NCBI GenBank assembly: GCA_007131945.1
Contig: SLPP01000010.1
Coordinates: 1 to 16,661 of the forward strand
Length of the DNA stretch: 16,661 bases
Reading direction: 5' to 3'
Source: Paracoccaceae bacterium
Lineage (GTDB): Bacteria; Pseudomonadota; Alphaproteobacteria; Rhodobacterales; Rhodobacteraceae
The notes below the pieces were generated by a model that worked only from the letters and a program-made list of their open reading frames with translations, had not been told where the DNA came from and searched no databases. The position numbers were made by a program, and so were the translations under genes. Of this stretch, positions 7,382 to 14,927 are shown piece by piece (within the stretch, counting starts at the first letter, position 1; each line of letters starts with the position of its first letter).

Positions 7382-9667
7382 TCAGCTTACCGTTATGATT
7401 TCGGAAAAATCGAAATATCTGCCGAGCGGCGCCTTCACCGCCCAGTCCATCTCGACCCCGTCAAGGCGCAGCGCGGTGACCGCGGCCACGCCCTGCGTGC
7501 GCTGGATCGCCTCGATCAGCGCCGAGCGGTAGAGGACGCCGCCGATGGGCACGCGGCGCAGGGCGAGGAACCCGGTCTCGGGGTCGGCGAGGCGGGAGAG
7601 CACCGCGTCGCGGGTCTCGGGGCCGGGATGCCCGGCGGCGATCGCCAGGCTGACGGTCAGCGCACGGTCGACGGGTTCGGCGGTGCGGACGGCGACGGGG
7701 GTGTCCTCGGCGGCCATCGTGCGCAGCCAGACGGCGAGCGCGTCGGCATCGAGCCCGCCGTCCTCGACCACCCAGAGCTTGACCACCGCGCGCTGGCGGC
7801 GCCGGTCCCAGGCCCAGCCGGCGGCGACGTTCAAGACGCCGGGGAAGGTCCGGGCCAGCGCCGCGAAGTCCTGCACCGAGACCGCCCGGCCCAGCGTCAG
7901 CGCCGATTTCGGCGCGTTGGTGCGGATCTCCTCGGGCGGCTCGGCATCGGCACCGCCGGTCAGCGGTAGGGCGTTGTCGATGCGTTTGACGCCCTTCACC
8001 GGGTTCACCATCTGTCGGATCGTGCCCGGCGGCGGCTTCGCCGCGCCGGCGCCGAAGCGGTAGCTGGCGGTGACGTTGTCCTGCCCCGAGGGCGGCCGCG
8101 CGCCGCGCTCGCCGTCGCCGAAGACGACCCAGCTGTTGCCGTCGGCGTCGGTCTCGAGCATATACCAGCGGTCCTGCGGCCCCGCCGCGAAGAGCGTCTC
8201 GTGGCGCTGCCATGCGATGTTGTCGACGCGGACCTCGAGCAGCGGGCGGATGCCGGTCGTGCTGGAGGCATCCTCGATCCAGCTCAGCGGCGCCTTCTTC
8301 AGCTTGAAGCGGTTTTCGGGGCGGGTCGCGTCGGCCGAGCCCAGCACCTCGCGCGCGACGCTCTCGCCGCGCACGGCGGTGACGAGGTTGCCGAAGAGAT
8401 GCGCCGGGGTGCGGATCTCGGGGCCGGCGGGCGCGCCGCCGGCATCGGGGGAGAAGACGGGATCGCCGGTCGCCGGCGCGCGCGTCACCTGCCCAGCGAG
8501 CCGCGCCCCGCGCCCGCCGGCGCCGCGCAGCACGAAGGCGCTGCTGACCGGGGTGGCGGCGGCGGGTCCGGTCGCCACCAGCCGGGTGCCGGCGCCCAGT
8601 TCGTCTGGCGTCAGGCTGGTGCGCGCGGGGGCGGTCATCCGGCCGACTGCGACCGGGTGGAAATGCAGCCGCCACACGGTCGTGGCGGTCAGCGTGAGCC
8701 CGGCGATGGCGGGCAGGTCGACGACGCTCGCCGGGGCGAGCGCCTCGGTGTCGGACCCGGTCGGCACGGTGACCTCGGTCTTGCGGGCGCAGGCGATCCG
8801 GAAGGGATGGAGCGTGCCGCCGACCTCGAGCACCGCCGGGTCGTCCTTGCGCAGTTGCGGGTAGACGCCGTCGAGAACCAGCGCAGCGGAGGAGAAGCTG
8901 TGGCCGAAGGGGCTGCGCGCCGCGGTCAGGCCCATCAGCCGCAGGTCGAACCCGGTGATATCGGCGCCTTCGGCGAGCGCCAGTGGTGTCTCTAGCTCGA
9001 CCTCGACGTAGCGCCCGCCATCGGGCCCGACATGCGCGCGGGTGCCGGCGATCGGGCTGGCGTGCAGCGGCGTGCCGCCGTCGCGCACGACCAGCATCCC
9101 GCGCTTCGGCACGCCGCTGTCGCCGGCGGGCACGAGGATGCGACCGGGCCAGTCGCTGCCGGCGACGGGCGCCAGCGCCCAGCGGTTACGCGCGGCGTCG
9201 AGTTCGTGCGGCGCGATTGTCTCGAAGACCTGGGGCGGCTCGTCGTCGAAGGCCTCGGAGCGGAAACCGGCGCCGGCCGGCACGATGACCGGGTCGGCGC
9301 CCTCGACCTCGGCGACGAGGAGCGCGGTGGCCGAGGTCGCCGGCCGCGGGCGGTAGCCGAGAAGCCGGATGATCCGCGCCGCGCTGACCGGGCGCAGGGC
9401 GCCGGGCAGGAAGAATTCCTCGGTCAGGCGGGCATCGTAGAAGCGGGTAACGTCGAGCACGTAGGCCCACATCTCAAGCAGCATCCGGCCCGGGTCGCCC
9501 TCGGCCTCGGCGGTCCAGCCGGCAAGGCCCGGGTGGCGCGCGACCGCGCGCAGGAGGGCGGCGCGGAACTCCCCGTAGCCCATGTCCTGGCCGGGCAGGT
9601 CGGCGAGGCCCGAGGGCATCGGCGGGCAGTCCGGCGGCAGTCTGTCGTCGCAGCGGCAGGTGGGCAT
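7382..9667 (-). CDS. Second BaseplateJ / gp6-like baseplate wedge protein (about 761 aa)
   Basis: Putative baseplate assembly protein of the BaseplateJ type (T4 gp6, Afp11/Pvc11 class). The N-terminus has three Cys (C4, C6, C14). It then resembles the usual eCIS opening: GLADLPGQDMGYGEFRAALL, a helical LLEMWAYVLDVTRFYDARL and LIRLLGYRPRPATSATALL segment (here AARIIRLLGYRP), and a beta domain with VIVPAGAGFRSEAF. A WVVFGDGERGARPPSGQDNV loop and an APKSALTLGRAVSVQDFAALA segment (about residues 581-605) are typical of the J core. gp6-like proteins form the ring that dimerises between wedges and links the hub to the sheath. The start is ambiguous: ATG-ATG in tandem at 9670 and 9667. I prefer 9667 because GGAGG then lies 6 bases upstream rather than 3. 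It overlaps the stop of the first J-like gene. No sign of truncation. Confidence 0.88.
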   Translation of the reverse strand: MPTCRCDDRLPPDCPPMPSGLADLPGQDMGYGEFRAALLRAVARHPGLAGWTAEAEGDPGRMLLEMWAYVLDVTRFYDARLTEEFFLPGALRPVSAARIIRLLGYRPRPATSATALLVAEVEGADPVIVPAGAGFRSEAFDDEPPQVFETIAPHELDAARNRWALAPVAGSDWPGRILVPAGDSGVPKRGMLVVRDGGTPLHASPIAGTRAHVGPDGGRYVEVELETPLALAEGADITGFDLRLMGLTAARSPFGHSFSSAALVLDGVYPQLRKDDPAVLEVGGTLHPFRIACARKTEVTVPTGSDTEALAPASVVDLPAIAGLTLTATTVWRLHFHPVAVGRMTAPARTSLTPDELGAGTRLVATGPAAATPVSSAFVLRGAGGRGARLAGQVTRAPATGDPVFSPDAGGAPAGPEIRTPAHLFGNLVTAVRGESVAREVLGSADATRPENRFKLKKAPLSWIEDASSTTGIRPLLEVRVDNIAWQRHETLFAAGPQDRWYMLETDADGNSWVVFGDGERGARPPSGQDNVTASYRFGAGAAKPPPGTIRQMVNPVKGVKRIDNALPLTGGADAEPPEEIRTNAPKSALTLGRAVSVQDFAALARTFPGVLNVAAGWAWDRRRQRAVVKLWVVEDGGLDADALAVWLRTMAAEDTPVAVRTAEPVDRALTVSLAIAAGHPGPETRDAVLSRLADPETGFLALRRVPIGGVLYRSALIEAIQRTQGVAAVTALRLDGVEMDWAVKAPLGRYFDFSEIITVS

Positions 9668-12249
9668 CATCCGCCTCCGTGGACCGAGATTTCGACATAG
9701 CCGCGCTCGGGGCGGGCGGGGTCGTTGGCGAGCTGCAGGATCTGGTGCGGGGCGACCTCGATGCGCGCCGGCATCGGTTCGAAGTCATGCCAGCCGCGGC
9801 GGCGCAGGCGGATCGCCTCGACCCCGCGCACCCCCGGCACGCCCTGGACCGTCGCCTCGAGCGTCGAACGCAGCAGCGCGGTGCCGAAGGTGAAGTTGTC
9901 GGGGTGGAAGAAGTTCTGCGCCGGCCGGCCGCGGGTCAGGCGGTCGGCGATGCGGCGGGTGAGCGCGCTCGCCGAGGCGTCGGGCTCGAGGCAGACCTCG
10001 ATCTGCAGGTCGAGCGGCACGTGGTCGGGATCGCGCAGGCAGACGGCGCGCCCGGCCTGGCGGATGCAGTCGAGCTCGGCCTCGATCTCGGCGCGCAGGG
10101 CGGGGCTCAGCTCGGTCGTGCCGACCGGGTCGACGGCGACGATGTCGGTGGTCCAGCTGCCGGTCCAGCGGGCGCTGGCATTGGCCTGCTGGATCGTCGG
10201 CCGGCGTTCGAGGATGGCGCGGTAGTCCTCGGCCCGCACGGCGCGCAGGAGGATCGCGCGGAACGCCTCGGGCGCGTTCTGGCGGATGCGGGAAAGGCTT
10301 TCGGCGGCGCGGGCCGAGGTGATCGGGTAGGGATTGGTGACCCATCCGGCGCCCGGCATGCCCGGCACCGGGGGGTCGGTCGGATCGACGGGATCGGACA
10401 GCCGCGTCACCGTGTCGGCGGGCAGGTTGGCATCGGTTCCGGGCGCGGTCAGGTAGCGCGCGCGCAGGATCGTGCCCTCGGCCGGGGCGATGCCGAAGGC
10501 GCGGTCGCCGAAGCGCAGCGAGAAGCCGGCATTGCCGGAATAGTCGGACAGCGCCACGTCGCCCGCGGGCTTGAAGAAGCGCGCCACCTCGGACCACATG
10601 CCGGGCTCGACGGTGAAGGCGCGGTCCTCGGCATCGGCGTCGAGGATGCTGCTCACGTAGCGCCAGACCTGCGCCGCCGGGGCGGGATCGAAGGCGACGG
10701 CGTCGGGCAGGCCGAGGTCGGGTTCGACCTCGACCAGCGACAGCAGCGGTTGCGCCTGTCCGCTCGATCCGTCCCAGGCGAGGCCGTCCGCCTCGGTCGC
10801 GGCCAGCCCTTGGCGCAGGACGCGCCCGCGCGCGCCGGCCGAGCAGGCGCCCTGGCGCTCGACTGCGCGCGGCAACTCCAGGATGCGGCGCATCTGGTAG
10901 GCGTCAGCGCCGGCGTGGCGGGTGCGGAACGCGGCATCGCTGCCGACGCGGAAGATCTCGTCCACGGTCTGCCCGGCGATGGCGCGGACGAGGTTGAGAT
11001 GCGCGACCGCCTTGGCAATGGGCATCTGGAACGGCAGCGCCTCGGCCCGGTCCCAGGCGATCTGGGCGACGGTGCGCGGCGGCGTGGCCAGCGTGTCGGT
11101 CCAGGCCTCGACCCGGACCGGGGTGACGGTCCAGGCCCGGTCGGGTTCGCCCGCATCGCCGCGGCCCGAGCGCAGGACGATCCGCCGCCCGACCCAGACA
11201 TCCGCCGGGTCGGCGAGCGCCACGCCGTCGGGCGTGGTCGTCGGGTCCGAACTGTCGGGGGGCGCGATGTCGAACAGCGCCTCGGTGGCGCCGATCTCGA
11301 GGCAGGGGGTGTCGCTGTCGGCCAGGTAGAGCGGCACGGCGTTCCAGTCGGGGTGAAGCCAGATGCGTTCGATGGCCTCGAAGGGGATGGCGCCGGTATC
11401 GGCGCGCAGGGCGAAGGCGCGGTCGGGCGGGTCGGTGGCCAGCGGATCGCGCGGCCGCGAGAAGCGCGCCGGACCGGTCAGCCCGACCGCCAGGTCGGTG
11501 ACCGCCGCTTGGCCATGGTCGATGGCGTAGTCGACGAGCCGCGCCAGGTCGCGGATGCTGCGGGTCTGCGTCGCGGTCTCGAGATAGGCCTCGAGCGCGT
11601 GGCGATCCTGCCGGTAGGCGAATTCGTCACCGAGATGGGCGAGGATCTCCAGGAGCATCATCGCCTGGTCGGCCTCGACGCGCGCCTCCCACTGCGGGTA
11701 GTGGGTGGCGGCGAAGTCGAGAAGCGCGCCGCGCAGGCTGGTGAAGTCGCGCGCGAGGTAGTCGATGGCGACCTCGGGCAGGTCCTCCTCGGGGCAGGTG
11801 CAGAGGCTCTTGCAGTCGAGCCCGGTGGGGCAGCCCTGCTTGAAGCGGAAGGGCTGCGCGGCGAAGACGCGGTCGACGGCGGGGTGGTCGTAGCGGAAGG
11901 CGAAGACCGCGTCCGAGCCGGGGCCGGGGACGTCGATCTGCAGCACCGTGCGGGTGACGCCGTTGACCGTCACGGCGATCCAGTCGGCGGCGGTGACGGG
12001 GATGCGCTCGCCGGTGGCGGCGGCGGTGATCGACATGCCGGCGGTGTCGGCGGGGGCGAAGGTGGCGGCTTCGGGAATACGCGGCGTGGCCGGGGCGCCG
12101 GGCTCGCGCAAAAGGTCGGGATCGACGATGAAGAAGACGTGCAGCCGGTCCTGCGTGGTGTGGTCGACCACCTGCACGAAGTCGATGCCGGTCAGCGCCG
12201 GCGGGGCGGTCTGGCGGCAAAGGCGCGTGCGGCGGTCGAGTTCGGACAT
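9667..12249 (-). CDS. First BaseplateJ / gp6-like baseplate wedge protein (860 aa)
   Basis: Putative baseplate assembly protein. The N-terminal beta domain (about 15-135, with GIDFVQVV and LHVFFIVDP) leads to a four-Cys motif, C140-x5-C146-x3-C150-x-C152, just before DIDYLARDF-type sequence (here AIDYLARDFTSLRGALLDFA). A helical segment, ILAHLGDEFAYRQDRHALEAYL, follows. This Cys-motif-plus-YLARDF layout is, from memory, characteristic of eCIS and related tail baseplate proteins. The C-terminal J-like part includes NAPEAFRAILLRAVRAEDY (about 655-673) and PTIQQANASARWTGSW, then a QIEVCLEPDAS / FFHPDNFTFGTALL tail. It is probably a baseplate wedge/ring component paralogous to the next gene. ATG 12249-12247 overlaps the gp25-like stop as TGATG, so translation is likely coupled. 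A 24-codon in-frame extension lies inside the gp25 gene and is Arg-rich, so I rejected it. Confidence 0.88.
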   Translation of the reverse strand: MSELDRRTRLCRQTAPPALTGIDFVQVVDHTTQDRLHVFFIVDPDLLREPGAPATPRIPEAATFAPADTAGMSITAAATGERIPVTAADWIAVTVNGVTRTVLQIDVPGPGSDAVFAFRYDHPAVDRVFAAQPFRFKQGCPTGLDCKSLCTCPEEDLPEVAIDYLARDFTSLRGALLDFAATHYPQWEARVEADQAMMLLEILAHLGDEFAYRQDRHALEAYLETATQTRSIRDLARLVDYAIDHGQAAVTDLAVGLTGPARFSRPRDPLATDPPDRAFALRADTGAIPFEAIERIWLHPDWNAVPLYLADSDTPCLEIGATEALFDIAPPDSSDPTTTPDGVALADPADVWVGRRIVLRSGRGDAGEPDRAWTVTPVRVEAWTDTLATPPRTVAQIAWDRAEALPFQMPIAKAVAHLNLVRAIAGQTVDEIFRVGSDAAFRTRHAGADAYQMRRILELPRAVERQGACSAGARGRVLRQGLAATEADGLAWDGSSGQAQPLLSLVEVEPDLGLPDAVAFDPAPAAQVWRYVSSILDADAEDRAFTVEPGMWSEVARFFKPAGDVALSDYSGNAGFSLRFGDRAFGIAPAEGTILRARYLTAPGTDANLPADTVTRLSDPVDPTDPPVPGMPGAGWVTNPYPITSARAAESLSRIRQNAPEAFRAILLRAVRAEDYRAILERRPTIQQANASARWTGSWTTDIVAVDPVGTTELSPALRAEIEAELDCIRQAGRAVCLRDPDHVPLDLQIEVCLEPDASASALTRRIADRLTRGRPAQNFFHPDNFTFGTALLRSTLEATVQGVPGVRGVEAIRLRRRGWHDFEPMPARIEVAPHQILQLANDPARPERGYVEISVHGGG
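9674..9678 (-). promoter_or_regulatory. GGAGG ribosome binding site before the tandem ATG of the second J-like gene
   Basis: The minus strand reads GGAGG-CGG-ATG-ATG. The spacer is 3 bases to the first ATG (9670) and 6 to the second (9667). The 6-base spacing matches the adapter gene, which has the same GGAGGCGGAT leader, so the second ATG is favoured. Confidence 0.6.
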
Positions 12250-12623
12250 CAGAGCGCGACCTCCACGTTGAGGAACCGCCGCTCGCCGCGGGCGATCAGC
12301 GTGTATTCGACGTCGATCCACAGCGTCGCCTCCTCGGCGCGAAGCTCGATCGCTTCGGTGCGGATGAAGTCCGACAGCCAGCGGTCAAGCGCCTGGTAGA
12401 TCAGCGCCCGGCCGTAGGTGGCGGCGGCGGGGTTGTTGGGCGCGAAGACCATGCTGCGGATCTGGGCGCCGAAATCGGGCCGGTTGATCCGCTCGCCGAG
12501 ATTGGTCAGCAACACCTGCCTGATGAGCTGCACGACATAGGCCTCGTAGTCGCGCTCGGCCCGGATGCGGCCGGCGCCGCGGTCGATGGTGAAGGGAAAG
12601 GCGATCGCGTCGAGTTCGGCCAT
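12249..12623 (-). CDS. gp25-like baseplate wedge protein (Afp9/Pvc9-like)
   Basis: 124 aa, the usual length for the gp25/gpW family. The diagnostic core is visible: LLTNLGERINRPDFGAQI (about residues 38-55), where the GER (43-45) and RPDFG (48-52) residues are the family signature. DPxx-type helices and a WIDVEYTLIARGERRFLNVEV beta hairpin follow at the end. gp25-like proteins sit at the inner baseplate and present a strand that starts sheath assembly, tying the hub to the first sheath ring. The gene lies between the PAAR-like and first J-like genes, with 1-base TGATG overlaps at both ends (12623 and 12249). That fits the conserved tip / gp25 / gp6 order of CIS loci. No anomalies. Confidence 0.93.
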   Translation of the reverse strand: MAELDAIAFPFTIDRGAGRIRAERDYEAYVVQLIRQVLLTNLGERINRPDFGAQIRSMVFAPNNPAAATYGRALIYQALDRWLSDFIRTEAIELRAEEATLWIDVEYTLIARGERRFLNVEVAL

Positions 12624-12934
12624 CAGAGCGCCCTCACGCGGGTATCGGCCTGCACGATCATCAAAGGCCCCGAGGTGCCGGAGACGAGGCTGGGGGCGAC
12701 GCCGACGCCGATCGAAGTCTGGTGGATCGCCGGGATGCCGTTGATCCGGCAGCGCAGCGCGCCCAGCGTCCAGATGCCGCTCGTGGTCACGCCGGTGAAG
12801 GTCAGCACGTCGGTCTGGATGCCGATCGCGCCCGGCGCCGCCCGGACGCGGCTGTTGGCGCTGACCCTGGCGATGGCGGGCACGGCGAGTGCGTCGTGCA
12901 CGCCGCCCGGGATGCTGTCCACGTACTGGCCCAT
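12623..12934 (-). CDS. PAAR-like spike-tip protein (Afp10/Pvc10-like)
   Basis: 103 aa, Gly/Val/Ile-rich and all-beta in character, without helices or a signal peptide. Recognisable segments are SANSRVRAAPGAIGIQ, GIWTLGALRCRINGIPAI and GTSGPLMIVQADTRVRAL. The size and the position between the gp5-like spike and the gp25-like protein match the sharpening PAAR-like cone at the tip of CIS spikes. Metal ligands are not obvious. Only H13, H71 and C62 could serve, whereas classic PAAR tips usually use three His and one Cys, so the assignment rests more on context, size and beta pattern than on motif. It starts at ATG 12934-12932 after a GGGGGGAAT purine tract, 10 bases from the gp5-like stop. It could instead be another small beta-rich spike accessory. 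Confidence 0.7.
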   Translation of the reverse strand: MGQYVDSIPGGVHDALAVPAIARVSANSRVRAAPGAIGIQTDVLTFTGVTTSGIWTLGALRCRINGIPAIHQTSIGVGVAPSLVSGTSGPLMIVQADTRVRAL

Positions 12935-12944
12935 GATTCCCCCC

Positions 12945-13481
12945 TCACGTCACCGAGAATGCGCCGTTGTTGACATCGAAGCCGCTGGCGCCGAGCGAGG
13001 TGGTGCTTCCGTTCGCCCGCGCGGTGACCTCGGCGGCCTCGAAGGTGATGCCGCCCGCGCCGATGGTGACGGCCGATCCGTCGGCGGTCTCGATGGTGAC
13101 CGTTCCGGTGGCATCGTCGATGCGCAGGCTGGCGCCGTCGGTGCGCCAGAACTTGACCGAGGGATCGGCATCGGCGTCGGCGATCTGCCCGTCCGACCAG
13201 AAGCAGCCGACCCAGATCGGGAACGAGGGATCGCCGCCCTCGAACTCGACCCAGACGCCGGCGCCCACGGGCGGCAGGGCGAAGAAGCCGACGCCGGCGC
13301 CGGCATAGGGCACGCAGGGCAGCGCCCAGACCGCCTGATCGCCCATCACCGCCGGCACCCGGACCTGCAGGCGGCCGCGGCCCTGCGCGTCGCTGTTCGC
13401 GACCACGAAGCCCCGATATTTGCCGAAGAAGCGGTCCTGCAGCACCGCGTAGAGTTCCTCGACCTCGCGCATGTCGTTCAT
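12945..13481 (-). CDS. gp5/gpV-like baseplate spike protein with OB fold and short beta-needle
   Basis: 178 aa. After a short helical start (MREVEELYAVLQDRFFGKYRG), residues about 20-95 form an OB-fold typical of gp5/VgrG/gpV spikes: GFVVANSDAQGRGRLQVRVP, WALPCVPYAG, GVWVEFEGGDPSFPIWVGCFW. The C-terminal about 80 residues are short alternating beta repeats (ASLRIDDATGTVTIETADG, SAVTIGAGGITFEAA), consistent with a short needle-like beta-prism. It should trimerise below the gp27-like hub and carry the PAAR-like tip. No lysozyme domain, unlike T4 gp5. The start is ATG 13481-13479, overlapping the previous stop as ATGA, with CGGAG 7 bases upstream. A second ATG three codons in is possible. In Afp/PVC the hub and spike are fused in one VgrG-like protein; here they are two genes. 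Confidence 0.9.
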   Translation of the reverse strand: MNDMREVEELYAVLQDRFFGKYRGFVVANSDAQGRGRLQVRVPAVMGDQAVWALPCVPYAGAGVGFFALPPVGAGVWVEFEGGDPSFPIWVGCFWSDGQIADADADPSVKFWRTDGASLRIDDATGTVTIETADGSAVTIGAGGITFEAAEVTARANGSTTSLGASGFDVNNGAFSVT

Positions 13482-14632
13482 GTGCCCGCTCCGACGAAGT
13501 TCGATCGCAGTTTCACGTCCATCAGGTGGTCGGCGCCGTTGACCACATGGGTGACCGACTTCACCTGGTAGGGGATCGACCAGGCCGCGCCGGCGCCCTC
13601 GACCCGGACGATCTCGTGCGGGGTCAGCACCGCGCCGAGCATGTGCGCCGAGGTCGAGACGGTGCCCTCGACGAACCAGCTGGCGGCGCGCAAGGCGGCC
13701 TCCTGCCGGCGGCGCTGGTCCTCGCCGCCGCCGGGGCCGGTGACGGCGATGGTGCGCGTGACGCCGTCGATGGCGGTGATCGTCGGACCGTCGCCCTGGG
13801 TTGCGGGGGCGGACTGTGAACTGGCGCTGTCGGTCTCGCCGGCGGCCGCATCGACGCCCTGGCTCCGGCCGGCGTTCGGGCGTTCGCTGTCGATCTCGGC
13901 GGTAAAGGAGTTGACGTTCGGGCAGCGGTCGCCTTGGACATTGACGCGCAGAGTCGGCGCGTCGTCGCCGGGGCTGAGGGCAAACTCGCCGATGTCGAAC
14001 GGCACCCCCTCGGCCACCGGCGGCGAGATGCGGAAATGCGCGGTTTCGGCGATCTCGACGCGGCCGGTCAGCGGATCGGGGCTGCCGGGCGCGTAGCCGA
14101 TCCAGAAGTCGACGCCGTTCTCGCTGGCGATCTTGTTGAGGAAGGCGAGATCGGTGCCGCGCTGGTTGAGCGGCTCCTGCTCGGTCCAGGTCCGGCCCTC
14201 GACATTGGCGATGTCGGGCGCGAAGTCGTAGGAGGTGAGCACGCTCTCGACGATCCGCGCCTCGGGGCCCGACCAGTTGGCCTGCACGGTGCTCCTGTCC
14301 ATCTCGACCTGGCGGCCCTCGCCATGCGCCTCGACCCAGGAGCCCGGGCCGCCGAGCTGCATCGAGGACTTGAGCCGGGTGATCCGCCCGCGCACCAGGC
14401 AGATCGCCCGGTTGCCGCTGGGCACCAGCACGCTGAGCATGGTGTTGGCGGCGATCTCGGGGCGGCCCTGGACGGCGGGGGTGTCGCCGCAGAGGTCGTC
14501 CTCGAAGCGCACGGCGAAGCGGGTGGGCTTGTTCAGCTCCTGCTCGACGCGCACCTCGGCGACCCATTGCGCGAGGCTCTCGGGCAGGGGGGCGTTGTCG
14601 TCGCCGAAGAGGATCGCGGCGCCGAAGGGCAT
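13478..14632 (-). CDS. gp27 / late control D-like spike hub protein
   Basis: 384 aa. Resembles the phage late control gene D / VgrG N-terminal (gp27) family: an N-terminal beta-barrel (FRF-type stretch FAVRFEDDL, CLVRGRITRLKSSM), a central region with VESVLTSYDF, YDFAPDIANVEGRTWTEQ and FLNKIASENGVDFWIGY (the last is the family's typical long-arm motif), and a second barrel (LSPGDDAPTLRVNVQGD). A polar Gly/Ser/Gln-rich linker (about 252-281) separates the C-terminal part, which has EAALRAASWFVEGTVST and LTPHEIVRVEGAGAAWSIPYQVKSVTH. It would form the trimeric hub joining inner tube/adapter to the spike. ATG 14632-14630 follows AAGGAG, which itself overlaps the stop of the LysM-like gene. The gene ends with an ATGA overlap into the spike gene. 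Function is inferred from family and order. Confidence 0.9.
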   Translation of the reverse strand: MPFGAAILFGDDNAPLPESLAQWVAEVRVEQELNKPTRFAVRFEDDLCGDTPAVQGRPEIAANTMLSVLVPSGNRAICLVRGRITRLKSSMQLGGPGSWVEAHGEGRQVEMDRSTVQANWSGPEARIVESVLTSYDFAPDIANVEGRTWTEQEPLNQRGTDLAFLNKIASENGVDFWIGYAPGSPDPLTGRVEIAETAHFRISPPVAEGVPFDIGEFALSPGDDAPTLRVNVQGDRCPNVNSFTAEIDSERPNAGRSQGVDAAAGETDSASSQSAPATQGDGPTITAIDGVTRTIAVTGPGGGEDQRRRQEAALRAASWFVEGTVSTSAHMLGAVLTPHEIVRVEGAGAAWSIPYQVKSVTHVVNGADHLMDVKLRSNFVGAGT

Positions 14633-14635
14633 GGG

Positions 14636-14917
14636 TCACTCCTTGCGCGGAATGCGCAGGCGCCGGCGCTCGTCGAGCAGTTCAGCGCCCATCGCGTCGT
14701 TGAGCCGGGCGATGCGCCAGAAGGCGGTCGGATCGCCCAGGTAATGCGCCGCCAGGTGGTCGAGGCGCTGGTCGTCGCGGCGCAGATGCTCGCCCAGTTC
14801 GCGCCCCGGCGGGATCTCGGCGGGCGAGAGCGCCTGCACCTCGCGCCCCTGCCGGTCGGTGGCGCGATAAACGCGGGCGTACCTGACGTAGCGGCTGTTG
14901 CGGTCGAAACGGGACAT
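14636..14917 (-). CDS. Small LysM-like protein, C-terminal half of an Afp7/Pvc7-type adapter
   Basis: 93 aa. Residues 1-40 are basic and Tyr/Arg-rich (MSRFDRNSRYVRYARVY); residues about 41-92 are a degenerate LysM-like module, with RLDHLAAHYLGDPTAFWRIA and LRIP at the end. This matches the tail-protein-X/LysM domains found beside the tube in T4 gp53 and Pvc7. There is no signal peptide, so the LysM here is probably structural in the baseplate rather than an exported cell-wall binder. In Photorhabdus Pvc7 the tube-binding domain and LysM are one chain; here the two parts appear as two adjacent genes, which is my reading of the order. ATG 14917-14915 has AGGAG 4 bases upstream. The upstream in-frame 50 codons are an out-of-register, Arg/Pro-rich shadow. 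Confidence 0.82.
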   Translation of the reverse strand: MSRFDRNSRYVRYARVYRATDRQGREVQALSPAEIPPGRELGEHLRRDDQRLDHLAAHYLGDPTAFWRIARLNDAMGAELLDERRRLRIPRKE

Positions 14918-14921
14918 CGGT

Positions 14922-14926
14922 CTCCT
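14922..14926 (-). promoter_or_regulatory. AGGAG ribosome binding site that fixes the start of the LysM-like gene
   Basis: The minus strand reads AAAGGAGACCG before ATG 14917. It lies in the 10-base gap after the adapter stop (14930-14928). This rules out the longer in-frame start at 15067. Confidence 0.65.
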
Positions 14927-14927
14927 T

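Noticed and set aside
9679..12399. 906-codon open frame on the plus strand opposite the J-like genes
   Set aside because: Gly/Asp/Arg/Ala-rich composition with no domain-like pattern; a shadow expected at this GC content.
12945..14639. 564-codon minus-strand frame that would extend the gp5-like spike upstream
   Set aside because: The upstream part is Arg-rich and lies in the gp27-like gene, whose own frame has strong family motifs. The ATGA overlap marks the true start.
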